Source: Desulfovibrio sp.
GTDB lineage: Bacteria; Desulfobacterota; Desulfovibrionia; Desulfovibrionales; Desulfovibrionaceae
Assembly (NCBI GenBank): GCA_028708195.1
Contig: JAQVZK010000030.1
Coordinates: 1 to 12,245 of the forward strand
Length of the DNA: 12,245 bases
Reading direction: 5' to 3'
Within the stretch, counting starts at the first letter, position 1, and the number at the start of each line of letters is the position of its first letter. The position numbers were made by a program, and so were the translations under genes. The notes under the pieces were generated by a model. That model saw nothing but the letters and a program-made list of their open reading frames with translations. It did no database searches and was not told the DNA's origin. Positions 1 through 6,817 of the stretch are shown piece by piece.

Positions 1-526
1 CCATATCAAGTGTGGCGGACATGACAAGAATGCGCAGATCAGGACGCAAGACAGCCTGACTTTCAAGGCAGAGTGCAAGGCCGGTATCTGCAGTGAGCGA
101 GCGTTCATGAAACTCGTCAAACAGTACACAGGCTGTGCGCGGCAGGTCGGGGTTTTGCTGTAACAAACGTGTAAGTACGCCTTCAGTTACCACTTCAATG
201 CGCGTGTGGTGACTGATGCGGCTTTCGTCCCGCATGCGCAGGCCAACGCTGTGCCCGAGCTTTTCACCAAGAAGTGAAGCCATATAGTTGGCAAGCGCGC
301 GTGCGGCGACCCTGCGGGGTTCAAGCAGAATTATGTTACGGCCCTTGAGCCAGGGAGCATCCAGCAGCCATAACGGAACCCGGCTGCTTTTACCTGCGCC
401 GGGGGTTGCGCCAAGAACAAGGTTGCAGCTTGCGTTCAGCGCAGCAAGAAGAGACTGGCGTTCTGTGTCCAGCGGGCAAGGGGGAAAACCCCTCGCAGAA
501 GTATGGCGGGCGGTATGTTCAGTCAT
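1..526 (-). CDS. hrpB: ATP-dependent helicase HrpB, N-terminal part (cut by window edge)
   Basis: Minus-strand reading frame that starts at ATG 526-524 and stays open to the window edge, giving about 175 residues; the rest of the gene lies to the left. In order it shows a Walker A/motif I (GATPGAGKSS), motif Ia (LEPRRVAARA), a stretch matching the HrpB family (RIEVVTEGVLTRLLQ), the DExH box in the form DEFHERSL, and motif III (MSATLD) at the very edge. This series is characteristic of HrpB, a superfamily 2 DExH helicase usually of about 800 residues; its cellular role is poorly defined, with RNA as the presumed substrate. No strong Shine-Dalgarno precedes the ATG, and no other good start codon is seen upstream in frame, so the start is moderately sure. 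It is transcribed divergently from the sigma-54 activator across a 110-nt gap in which I recognise no convincing sigma-70 promoter. The family assignment is strong. Confidence 0.9.
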   Translation of the reverse strand, partial: MTEHTARHTSARGFPPCPLDTERQSLLAALNASCNLVLGATPGAGKSSRVPLWLLDAPWLKGRNIILLEPRRVAARALANYMASLLGEKLGHSVGLRMRDESRISHHTRIEVVTEGVLTRLLQQNPDLPRTACVLFDEFHERSLTADTGLALCLESQAVLRPDLRILVMSATLDM

Positions 527-636
527 GCGATGCAGGGTGCTGTATAAGAACCTAAAGTTCAAACAGCTTTTTTACTGGTAATCCTTTTCGCGTCAGTGTA
601 TTGACACAAGAAAGGATTATCGGTGGAGAAGTACTC

Positions 637-1761
637 ATGGAGTTGAACAAGAGCGGCATAATCGGCCAGAGCACAAGCCTGGTTGAAGTATTTAAAGTTT
701 TGGGCAAGGTTGCCCCCACAGACAGCACCGTGCTTGTAACCGGGGAATCGGGAACAGGCAAGGAGTTGCTGGTGCGTGCGCTGCACTCCAACAGCGGCCG
801 TCATGACAAACCCTTTGTGCCCATCAACTGCGGAGCCATCCCCAAAGAACTGTTGGAAAGTGAGCTTTTCGGGCACGAAAAGGGCGCTTTCACCCATGCC
901 ATTCGCTCTCGGCCTGGCCGCTTTGAAGTGGCGGACGGGGGCACCATCTTTCTTGACGAAATTGGCGAAATGGACTTGAGCCTTCAAGTCAAAATATTAC
1001 GTGTACTTCAGGAAAAAGAGATCGAGCGGGTTGGTGGCAGCGGTTGCAAAAAGGTGGATGTGCGCATTGTGGCAGCCACCAATCGTGACCTTGAAACAGA
1101 AGTTGCCGCAGGGCGCTTTAGAGAAGACCTCTATTACCGTCTTAACGTCATCCCCTTACATTTGCCGCCCTTGCGAGAAAGGGGTGGCGATGTGCTTGTG
1201 CTGGCCAGATATTTTTTGCATCATTTTTGCTCCAAAAAGAAGCGCCCCGTCCTTACGCTCTCTGCGGATACCCGCCGTGTGCTGGCTGCCTATGTCTGGC
1301 CGGGCAATGTGCGTGAGCTTGAGAATTTTATGGAGCGGCTGAGCATCCTTGTGGACGAGGATATTGTTCACCCGGATGATTTACCAAGAAAAATCCTTGA
1401 TCAGGTTGGCGATATTGCCGATTTGCCCGAGGTTCAGGAAGATGCTGTTGAAACGGCAGCCGATTGCTGTGAAGAGCCCGGTAAAGAAGCTTTTGCTGCA
1501 GCAGAAACTGTAAAATCAGCCGAAGCCCCGGAAGGGCAGCTAGTTTCTACCGCGCAGCAGGGCTCAGGGAGCTTCGTGTGGCCAGACCTGGCTGTGCTTG
1601 AGGTCCAGGGCTTGAACCTCAAGGATTTTCTTGACGCAGTTGAAGGGCGTCTTATTGATGAAGCGCTGATCAAGGCAGAGGGCGTTAAAAACCAGGCTGC
1701 CGAACTTTTGGGCATCAAGCGCACAACACTCATAGAAAAGCTAAAAAAACGTAGCGCCTAG
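637..1761 (+). CDS. Sigma-54 dependent transcriptional activator, PspF-like (no receiver domain)
   Basis: Predicted bacterial enhancer-binding protein of 374 residues that hydrolyses ATP to remodel sigma-54 RNA polymerase. The AAA+ domain begins almost at residue 1: Walker A GESGTGKE (36-43), sigma-54 contact loop GAFTHA (83-88), Walker B ending IFLDE (D107, E108), arginine-finger region with R162 and R168, and the sensor II segment GNVRELEN (223-230). An acidic Ala/Glu-rich linker (about 251-320) leads to a Fis-type helix-turn-helix (about 325-374, NQAAELLGIKRTTLIEKL). There is no receiver, GAF or PAS domain, the layout of PspF; from memory PspF has Trp at position 56 for PspA contact, and here it is His56, so a phage-shock role is not supported. 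The contact loop is usually GAFTGA, so His87 is unusual. I chose ATG 637 over TTG 601, which is in frame, because GGTGGAG at 622-628 is well placed. The likely target is the sigma-54 promoter directly downstream. Confidence 0.88.
   Translation: MELNKSGIIGQSTSLVEVFKVLGKVAPTDSTVLVTGESGTGKELLVRALHSNSGRHDKPFVPINCGAIPKELLESELFGHEKGAFTHAIRSRPGRFEVADGGTIFLDEIGEMDLSLQVKILRVLQEKEIERVGGSGCKKVDVRIVAATNRDLETEVAAGRFREDLYYRLNVIPLHLPPLRERGGDVLVLARYFLHHFCSKKKRPVLTLSADTRRVLAAYVWPGNVRELENFMERLSILVDEDIVHPDDLPRKILDQVGDIADLPEVQEDAVETAADCCEEPGKEAFAAAETVKSAEAPEGQLVSTAQQGSGSFVWPDLAVLEVQGLNLKDFLDAVEGRLIDEALIKAEGVKNQAAELLGIKRTTLIEKLKKRSA
1597..1623. promoter_or_regulatory. Candidate upstream activator site (8-bp inverted repeat)
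   Basis: Perfect arms CTTGAGGT (1597-1604) and ACCTCAAG (1616-1623) are separated by 11 nt. The site lies inside the 3' end of the activator gene, roughly 165-190 bp before the start site predicted for the sigma-54 promoter at 1762, a usual distance for an enhancer-binding protein. It also codes for protein, and arms of 8 bp can occur by chance, so this is only a candidate. Confidence 0.3.
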
Positions 1762-1777
1762 TGGCACTTATTTTGCA
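1762..1777 (+). promoter_or_regulatory. Sigma-54 (-24/-12) promoter of the TPR-protein gene
   Basis: TGGCAC (1762-1767), five bases, then TTGCA (1773-1777). This matches the consensus TGGCAC-N5-TTGC at every strongly conserved base, with the required 10 bp between the GG and GC pairs. It starts 1 nt after the stop codon of the sigma-54 activator gene and would start RNA near 1788, about 30 nt before the GTG start of the large downstream gene. The position between a sigma-54 activator and its neighbour makes a chance match unlikely. Confidence 0.78.
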
Positions 1778-1821
1778 TGTTTTTGTAGTTTCAATAGCTG
1801 CAAACATTCTGCGAAGTGTAC

Positions 1822-4800
1822 GTGAATAAAAAGATCCACACTGGCATCGCCCAGCTTCTTCTCCTCACAAGCGAAGGCTTTGCCTTCAATCTCCGATCGG
1901 GCCTGCATTGTCTGAGGCGGACACTTTGTGTCTTTTTTTTGGCGTTGGGCGCTCTTGCCACGCTGGTTTCTGGCGCGCATGCCCTCACGTGGAGATGGTC
2001 AACGCCGCAAACGGGCGTTGAAACATTGCATTTGCAGTTTGATGCACCCGCGCAGTCTGGTAGCCTGGTTCGCGCCGGAGACAACTCCTTAATCTTTTAC
2101 CTTAACTCTTCTTCGCCACTTGCGCCTTTGCTTGCGCAGGAAGGGCCACTGCCTCCCTCTGGGTCTTTGTTTGAACGTGTTGGCATTGTTGATAATCATG
2201 TGCGCATGTTGCTTTCGCTGCGTACTGTTGGGCACGCTGTTCACCGTACGGCGCAAGACAGGCTGGACATAGAATTTTTTGCCGCTGGTTTTGGGGCCTC
2301 TGTTCAATCTGGTCCTGAGAACAATTCACGGCAAGTGGCGCATGCGGATGCAAAGGCCGACAAGCCCAATGCCTACAGCGCGGGCTTTGATGCTTCGCCA
2401 GCGGACATCGGGAGTGACAAGCCCGTTTCTGCCTGGTCTGGGCTGGCGTCGTTTACGCCTGCTGACAGCCTGTCAAATGTTCTGCGCCAGAAGCTTGGCG
2501 CTGAATCTTCTTTGAGTTTCCTACAGTTGGTGAGCCTTGGCGGGGGGGATGCTGCAAACGAGTCATTCCCTTCCGGTTCTGAAAAGCCCGCCAGAGGATT
2601 TTGGGACTTTTGGGGGCTGTCTGAAGCTCTGGCAGCCCAGCGGCCATCCCAACCGGCCCATTCGGCCCTGCCAGCGCCAACAGCCACGCAAAATCTTGGT
2701 GATCGGGGCGGCATGGTTGATCGCCAAACCGTGCTTGGCCGGGTGAACACCGGTGGGCCGGAGGACTGGCCCGAAAATAAGGCTCTTTCAACTGTTACAG
2801 AGTCCAAGCCTGGCGCTGCAACCGGTGATACTGCGCAAAGCACTGGCACGCCAGACGCATCATCGTCGCAAAGTTCCAATAAGGTGACGCAGCAAATTGG
2901 CGGTACCGTTGGTTCCTCCGCCACAGGCACCGTTAATTCTTCTGCCACAGGCACTGTTGGTTCCTCCGCCACTGGCACCGTTGCACCTGTGGGTTCTTCT
3001 GATGGGGCCAGCCCTGCTTCTCCCAATCCCGCTCAATCTTCTGAAAACGCCGTGCAACCCTCAGCGGCTTCAGGTCAACAGTTAAATAACGGGCAAACAT
3101 CGACGGGTGGGTCCGTCAAGGCACAAGTAACAGCCCCGGCTTCTCAACCGGCACCTGCTCCTGCCCAGTCCATCTTGCACCCTGCGGAAAACACTGCCCA
3201 GCCTGGTTCGCGTGAGCCTGCCAAGGCTGCTCAGTCGGGCAGCGTGTCTGGCAAGGTAAGCGGGCAGACCGTGGGGCTGCCATCTGGTCAGCAGCCGCCC
3301 GAAGAGGCCGCCAAAAAGCCGGAAGACCGTCCTGTGCTCTATGTGGACGAGCAGGGCAACCCCGTAGACAAACCCATCAAGCCTGAAGTTGTGATGGAAG
3401 AAGCCGAGCGGCTCTTGCGTGAACAGAAGTATGTTGAAGCGCTGCCTCAACTGGAAAAGCTCAAAAACCTTCCGGGTGTCAGCCCTGAATTGCTTGAAAA
3501 AGCATTATATTACATTAGTGACTGCATGTGGGCACGCTATGCGGACAATCCCCTTGCCGGGTATGAAGCCATTATTTCGGCCACCAGCGAGGCAATGAAT
3601 GCCAACCTGCGTTCCTCGCGTGTGCCTGAGGCTTTGCTGCGCCTTGGTTTGGCCAACGTCAATGTCGGAAACCTGGTGGATGCGGGCGGATATATTGTGG
3701 CTCTGCTGCGCCGCTATCCGGATTATCCCGGTGTTGCTCAGGGCTTTACCAGCCTTGGCAAAGTACAGTTGAAGCGTGGACTCAACGAGCGCGCAGAACA
3801 GTCTTTTTCCATTGTTTTGGACAAGTACCCTGAATCCTCCTATCTGCAGGAAGCTTCTGTGGGCTTGGCTGAGGCTTTGTCCAACCAGAAAAAATTTGAA
3901 AATGCCCAACTTATCCTCGATTTTATAAGTAAACGCTGGCCGCGTTACTATATAGACAAACCCGCTTTTTTGCTTTTGCAGGCTGACAACGACAAGGCAT
4001 TGGGCAAAATTGTCACAGCTTTAAGCCTGTACTGGCTCTACTATAACCTTGTTCCAGCCCAATCGGGCAATGACGCGCTTTTGCTCGAATTGGGGGATAT
4101 GTACGCGCGGCAGGGCGTCTGGCCCACCGCAGAGTTTGTCTACCGTTACGTCGAGCGTCAGTATGCGGGATCTTCACCGGGCTTTGTGGCCCAGTTGCGT
4201 CTGGCGGAAAAAGGAATCTACGATTCGCCCATTACGTACAACAAAATGAGCTCTGTATTTGCCAGAGCTGATGGTGGGTCACTGTGGAAGGTTTATACAG
4301 ACCTTGCAGCGACATCAAATACTGCTCCTGAGGCTGTTCTGGCTCGCCTTAAAGAGGCAATGTGGCTTTATTGGGATAAAAAATACACTGAAGCTATGGG
4401 CAAGGCAGCAGATTTTATTGATGCCTACCCTGACAATGCCAATGTTCCTGAAGCCCGCGATCTTATCTGGGAGGCTTTTCAGAAGGAGCTGACCAACTCG
4501 CTGGCTGAACGCAACTACGGGCGCATTCTTATTCTCTGGAATGGTTTTCCTCTGGTGCGCGAGCGCTATGGTGCCCCTGACCCACGCATGCGGTATGTTC
4601 TTGCGCAGGGCCTGCTTGAGCGCGGTGATGACGCTGCGGCTCTGGCGATGCTGGCAGATTTTTTGAAAAGTCCTATGGACCCCAACTATGGGGAAGCGGC
4701 CTTTACCGAATTTTTCAACCGTTACCTCAAGGCTGGTGCATGGGATAAAGTGCTTGATCTTGGCAGGCTTGTTTCTACCTGGCCCATGAACAAGCAGTTG

Positions 4801-5421
4801 CGGAACCAGCTTGACTATGCCCTGGCCCTGTCCGCCCAGAATCTCAATCTCTCTGGCCCGGCACTGGCCATGTGGGCACAACTGGTTGACCGGCAAGATA
4901 TTCCTCTCTATCAGCGGGCGTATGCTGCGTACTTTTTGGCGCAGGACGCAGAAAAGAGAAAGGACATCAAAAACGCCTATGAGCTGAACCGTAAAGTTCT
5001 TGAGCTTTTTACGCTGCTGCAGGACGAACGCTCAGACAAGGCCGACCCGCAACGGATCAAGGATGCCCTGGCAGCGCTGATGGATATCAGCGAAGTGGCC
5101 AACCGGGTGCCTGAGGCTCTTGAATGGGTTGAGCGCTATAATGCTTACGCACCGGCGCAGTCTCCCGAGTACCCTGGGCTGAGATTTCGTGAGGCTCGGC
5201 TCTACCGCAAACTTGGCGACGCAGCGCGCGCGCAGGCCTTGTTGGAGGATATTGTACACAATTACCCCAACTCGCCCTTTGCCCAGGCCGCTGCGGCAGA
5301 GTTGCGCACCTTTGAGGTCTCACGCGACCTGCAAAACTATCTGCCTGGCGGAGGCTCTGCCCCGCAAGCTCCGGCGGGGCAACAACCCGCCCAGAACCAG
5401 GGCACACCCGCCCCTCAATAG
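1822..5421 (+). CDS. Large exported TPR-repeat protein
   Basis: Protein of about 1199 residues, function unknown. A long N-terminal segment with basic residues (R32, R33) is followed by a hydrophobic core (about 34-51) and a plausible signal-peptidase site after AHA (52-54), so it should reach the periplasm or cell surface. Next comes a beta-rich region (about 55-155) that recalls AMIN-like domains, then a Ser/Ala/Gly/Gln/Pro-rich linker (about 160-510) with a short tandem repeat, then helical TPR-like repeats (about 523-1165, for example around residues 625-705), and a Pro/Gln/Ala tail. The last repeats resemble the YbgF/BamD style of periplasmic TPR. No ATG exists near the beginning; GTG 1822 (start V/M-N-K-K) is preferred over GTG 1816 because of a weak GAAG five bases upstream. 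TPR arrays bind proteins, so a scaffold role in envelope assembly is reasonable but inferred. Expression probably depends on sigma-54. Confidence 0.85.
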   Translation: MNKKIHTGIAQLLLLTSEGFAFNLRSGLHCLRRTLCVFFLALGALATLVSGAHALTWRWSTPQTGVETLHLQFDAPAQSGSLVRAGDNSLIFYLNSSSPLAPLLAQEGPLPPSGSLFERVGIVDNHVRMLLSLRTVGHAVHRTAQDRLDIEFFAAGFGASVQSGPENNSRQVAHADAKADKPNAYSAGFDASPADIGSDKPVSAWSGLASFTPADSLSNVLRQKLGAESSLSFLQLVSLGGGDAANESFPSGSEKPARGFWDFWGLSEALAAQRPSQPAHSALPAPTATQNLGDRGGMVDRQTVLGRVNTGGPEDWPENKALSTVTESKPGAATGDTAQSTGTPDASSSQSSNKVTQQIGGTVGSSATGTVNSSATGTVGSSATGTVAPVGSSDGASPASPNPAQSSENAVQPSAASGQQLNNGQTSTGGSVKAQVTAPASQPAPAPAQSILHPAENTAQPGSREPAKAAQSGSVSGKVSGQTVGLPSGQQPPEEAAKKPEDRPVLYVDEQGNPVDKPIKPEVVMEEAERLLREQKYVEALPQLEKLKNLPGVSPELLEKALYYISDCMWARYADNPLAGYEAIISATSEAMNANLRSSRVPEALLRLGLANVNVGNLVDAGGYIVALLRRYPDYPGVAQGFTSLGKVQLKRGLNERAEQSFSIVLDKYPESSYLQEASVGLAEALSNQKKFENAQLILDFISKRWPRYYIDKPAFLLLQADNDKALGKIVTALSLYWLYYNLVPAQSGNDALLLELGDMYARQGVWPTAEFVYRYVERQYAGSSPGFVAQLRLAEKGIYDSPITYNKMSSVFARADGGSLWKVYTDLAATSNTAPEAVLARLKEAMWLYWDKKYTEAMGKAADFIDAYPDNANVPEARDLIWEAFQKELTNSLAERNYGRILILWNGFPLVRERYGAPDPRMRYVLAQGLLERGDDAAALAMLADFLKSPMDPNYGEAAFTEFFNRYLKAGAWDKVLDLGRLVSTWPMNKQLRNQLDYALALSAQNLNLSGPALAMWAQLVDRQDIPLYQRAYAAYFLAQDAEKRKDIKNAYELNRKVLELFTLLQDERSDKADPQRIKDALAALMDISEVANRVPEALEWVERYNAYAPAQSPEYPGLRFREARLYRKLGDAARAQALLEDIVHNYPNSPFAQAAAAELRTFEVSRDLQNYLPGGGSAPQAPAGQQPAQNQGTPAPQ
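2902..2973 (+). repeat. 24-bp tandem repeat inside the TPR-protein linker
   Basis: Three consecutive 24-bp units (2902-2925, 2926-2949, 2950-2973), each coding for GTVxSSAT with x = G, N, G, followed by a partial fourth unit that codes for GTV (2974-2982). Units 1 and 3 differ mainly at third codon positions. The unit length is a multiple of three, so gain or loss of copies would keep the frame. It lies in the unstructured linker between the beta-rich and TPR regions. Confidence 0.88.
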
Positions 5422-5739
5422 CATTTTCTTTACAGCCTTGTTTTGATAAAGGTAACATGGGGTTGAGGGCATCACTTTGCCTTTGCGCGTTGCCAGCCCC
5501 ACCGGCATGGCATATGCTTGCCACGCCTTGAGCAGATTGCCTTTAAGGATCACCCTTCTCAAGGGGCAAGATATACCCGTTATGGCGCTTGAGCGCGCAA
5601 ATACGCGGCGCAAGCGACCCGGCAGGTGTTTGTTGCGCAGTCGCCGAGCATTTCAAGGTAAAAATTCTCTCATGAACTTTATGCCGATGTGCGCTTTTAG
5701 TCAGAATGTCGGTAATGAATAATGACAAAAGAGGAAAGT
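5422..5739. other. 318-nt gap without a recognisable gene
   Basis: No convincing coding region on either strand; the open frames here have no family features and poor starts. I see nested inverted repeats at 5537-5569: an inner stem CCCTT/AAGGG (5553-5565, 3-nt loop) and an outer TTGCC/GGCAA (5537-5541 with 5565-5569, sharing a base with the inner stem). There is also a palindrome GCATATGC (5510-5517). There is no obvious U-run terminator after the TPR gene. The gap should carry the promoter of the lipoprotein gene, but I could not pick a convincing -35/-10 pair. Confidence 0.5.
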
Positions 5740-6483
5740 ATGAAAAATTTGCGTCTACTTTGTCTTGTCGTGCTGCTGATGGCGCTTGTTACCGGCTGCA
5801 AGGCAGGTTTGCAACGCGGCATGGTTGGGCCTGTCTATGTGTCAACGGCGCGTCCCGCCATTAGCCTGACAGTAAAAGACATGCCATTGCTTGCGGGCGG
5901 GCAGGGGCAATGCAACCTCACCTGGACAAGCGTCATGGGCGGATTGCCCGTATCTGTATGGCTGGCAGCCTATGGGCAGGGTACCCCCCAATCGCCTATA
6001 GCAATTGTGGCGCAGGCTGAGCTGCCACAAAGCTGGTACTGGAACAGCGATTCCACGCCTCCTTTCAGTGTTGATCACGCAACAGAAATAATTGGTGAAA
6101 CCGAATTTTTAGCCAGCACCTTTATTGTTGACGGTGCCCGCGCCCCCTTCATGCTTCTGGCAGGTATACAGCCCGATACGCCGCCAGTGCGTTGGCTTGT
6201 CCGTGGCTTTACGGCCCGTTTCAACTTTAATGCTGACAAGATTATACTGGAGTACAGGGAGCCCCTCCCTGCGCAAATGGCCTTTCTTGATGTGTTGACC
6301 ATTGCCCAGACAGACCAGTTAAAGGCTTTTGAGGCCCGCGCAAGAAATGTGTTTGTGGTTGGCCAGGTGCCCACCAGTTTGACAGGATTTACAGATACAT
6401 ATCTTAAAAACGTCAACTGGCAATTTATGGATCAACGCTTCCTCGGTACTGTATCACGGTTTGATCTCTTTAAGGGCAACTGA
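5740..6483 (+). CDS. Predicted lipoprotein of unknown function
   Basis: Protein of 247 residues with a clear lipoprotein signal: M-K-N-L-R, a hydrophobic stretch (4-17), and the lipobox V-T-G-C with Cys20 as the lipidated residue. Lys at +2 does not match the inner-membrane retention signal (Asp) known from E. coli, so an outer-membrane location is possible. The mature part looks like a mixed beta-rich globular domain with conserved-looking Trp and Pro-rich stretches and no catalytic motif that I recognise. It may belong to a Desulfovibrio-restricted DUF (DUF4851 comes to mind, unverified). The start at ATG 5740 is supported by AGAGGAAAG just upstream; ATG 5722 in the same frame has no ribosome site and would put extra charged residues before the signal. 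It appears to be a single-gene unit, with hairpins after it. Confidence 0.85.
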   Translation: MKNLRLLCLVVLLMALVTGCKAGLQRGMVGPVYVSTARPAISLTVKDMPLLAGGQGQCNLTWTSVMGGLPVSVWLAAYGQGTPQSPIAIVAQAELPQSWYWNSDSTPPFSVDHATEIIGETEFLASTFIVDGARAPFMLLAGIQPDTPPVRWLVRGFTARFNFNADKIILEYREPLPAQMAFLDVLTIAQTDQLKAFEARARNVFVVGQVPTSLTGFTDTYLKNVNWQFMDQRFLGTVSRFDLFKGN

Positions 6484-6506
6484 TTTATTATTAATAATCA
6501 GTTTTT
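6478..6506 (+). terminator. AT-rich hairpin with T-run overlapping the lipoprotein stop codon
   Basis: Arms AACTGAT (6478-6484) and ATCAGTT (6497-6503) extend inward through a one-base bulge into an AT stem, and are followed by a T-run (6502-6506). The first arm includes the TGA stop of the lipoprotein gene. The shape fits an intrinsic terminator, though the stem is weak because it is AT-rich. Confidence 0.5.
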
Positions 6507-6526
6507 ATTGCAGCGAAAGACTCTGG

Positions 6527-6564
6527 CAACGGCCTTTTAAAACTGGTGTTTTGAAAGGCCGTTG
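6527..6564. terminator. Long 17-bp hairpin after the lipoprotein gene
   Basis: Arms CAACGGCCTTTTAAAAC (6527-6543) and GTTTTGAAAGGCCGTTG (6548-6564) pair along all 17 positions with one G-U wobble and a 4-nt loop (TGGT). It is very stable but no T-run follows on either strand, so it may back up the preceding terminator, protect the 3' end of the message, or act otherwise. Confidence 0.55.
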
Positions 6565-6683
6565 TGCGTTGAATCATAATATTCCATGTGAAATTTGCGA
6601 ATCTATTGCACCATTAGAGCCAATATGAGCAAAATACCTACAAGAATGTTAGTATACTGATTTTTAAATAACGCAATAGTACA

Positions 6684-6712
6684 TTGACGAAATAATAAGC
6701 CCTGTGTATGTT
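6684..6712 (+). promoter_or_regulatory. Candidate sigma-70 promoter of the Ros/MucR regulator gene
   Basis: TTGACG (6684-6689), 17 nt, TATGTT (6707-6712): five and four of six consensus bases with ideal spacing. RNA would start near 6719, leaving an untranslated leader of about 100 nt. Confidence 0.5.
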
Positions 6713-6714
6713 CG

Positions 6715-6753
6715 CCCAATTGGGATTGTGGATAAAAAACAGATCTGTGTTTT
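6715..6753. promoter_or_regulatory. Two perfect 10-bp palindromes at the predicted start of the regulator mRNA
   Basis: CCCAATTGGG (6715-6724) covers the predicted start site, and ACAGATCTGT (6739-6748) lies 24 bp further on (centre to centre), flanked by an A-run (6734-6739) and a T-run (6750-6753) that can lengthen the second stem past one bulged G. They may be operators or leader hairpins; the role is inferred. Confidence 0.35.
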
Positions 6754-6817
6754 ATATAAGCGCGCCCCCCACTGTTGCGCGTTTGGCGGATCATTAAAGA
6801 TGACCTAAGGGGTAACT

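Larger units (their letters stand above)
6565..6817 (+). promoter_or_regulatory. AT-rich leader of the Ros/MucR regulator gene
   Basis: No coding gene is seen here; an 11-codon frame at 6625-6660 is too short to call. The part from about 6575 to 6700 is clearly richer in A and T than the surrounding genes. It holds an inverted repeat CTATTGC (6603-6609) / GCAATAG (6673-6679) upstream of the promoter candidate. Ros/MucR proteins bind AT-rich DNA and commonly control their own promoters, so autoregulation is a reasonable inference. Confidence 0.5.

Noticed and set aside
288..581. Plus-strand frame opposite the helicase gene
   Set aside because: The minus strand has the full series of HrpB motifs; the plus frame has no recognisable features.
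601..636. TTG 601 as start of the sigma-54 activator, or TTGACA at 601-606 as a -35 box
   Set aside because: ATG 637 has a well-placed GGTGGAG and matches the expected AAA+ beginning. No -10 box lies 16-18 nt after TTGACA.
1873..1887. Perfect short hairpin GAAGGC-TTT-GCCTTC near the 5' end of the TPR gene as a regulatory element
   Set aside because: Only a 6-bp stem with no T-run, inside the coding frame; chance is a sufficient explanation.
2373..3026. Minus-strand frame with repetitive Val/Pro/Glu sequence opposite the TPR linker
   Set aside because: Its repeats simply mirror the tandem repeat of the plus-strand linker; no independent evidence for expression.
5359..5380. Hairpin GCCCCGC/GCGGGGC near the end of the TPR gene as a terminator
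   Set aside because: It lies inside the coding sequence, has no T-run and is explained by Ala/Pro/Gly-rich codons.
5508..5521. Second sigma-54 promoter, TGGCAT then TTGC, before the lipoprotein gene
   Set aside because: The distance between the GG and GC pairs is one base too short, and sigma-54 needs exact spacing. It is also over 200 nt from the gene.
5477..5722. 81-codon plus-strand frame in the gap before the lipoprotein gene
   Set aside because: TTG start without a ribosome site, highly basic and cysteine-scattered composition, no family features.
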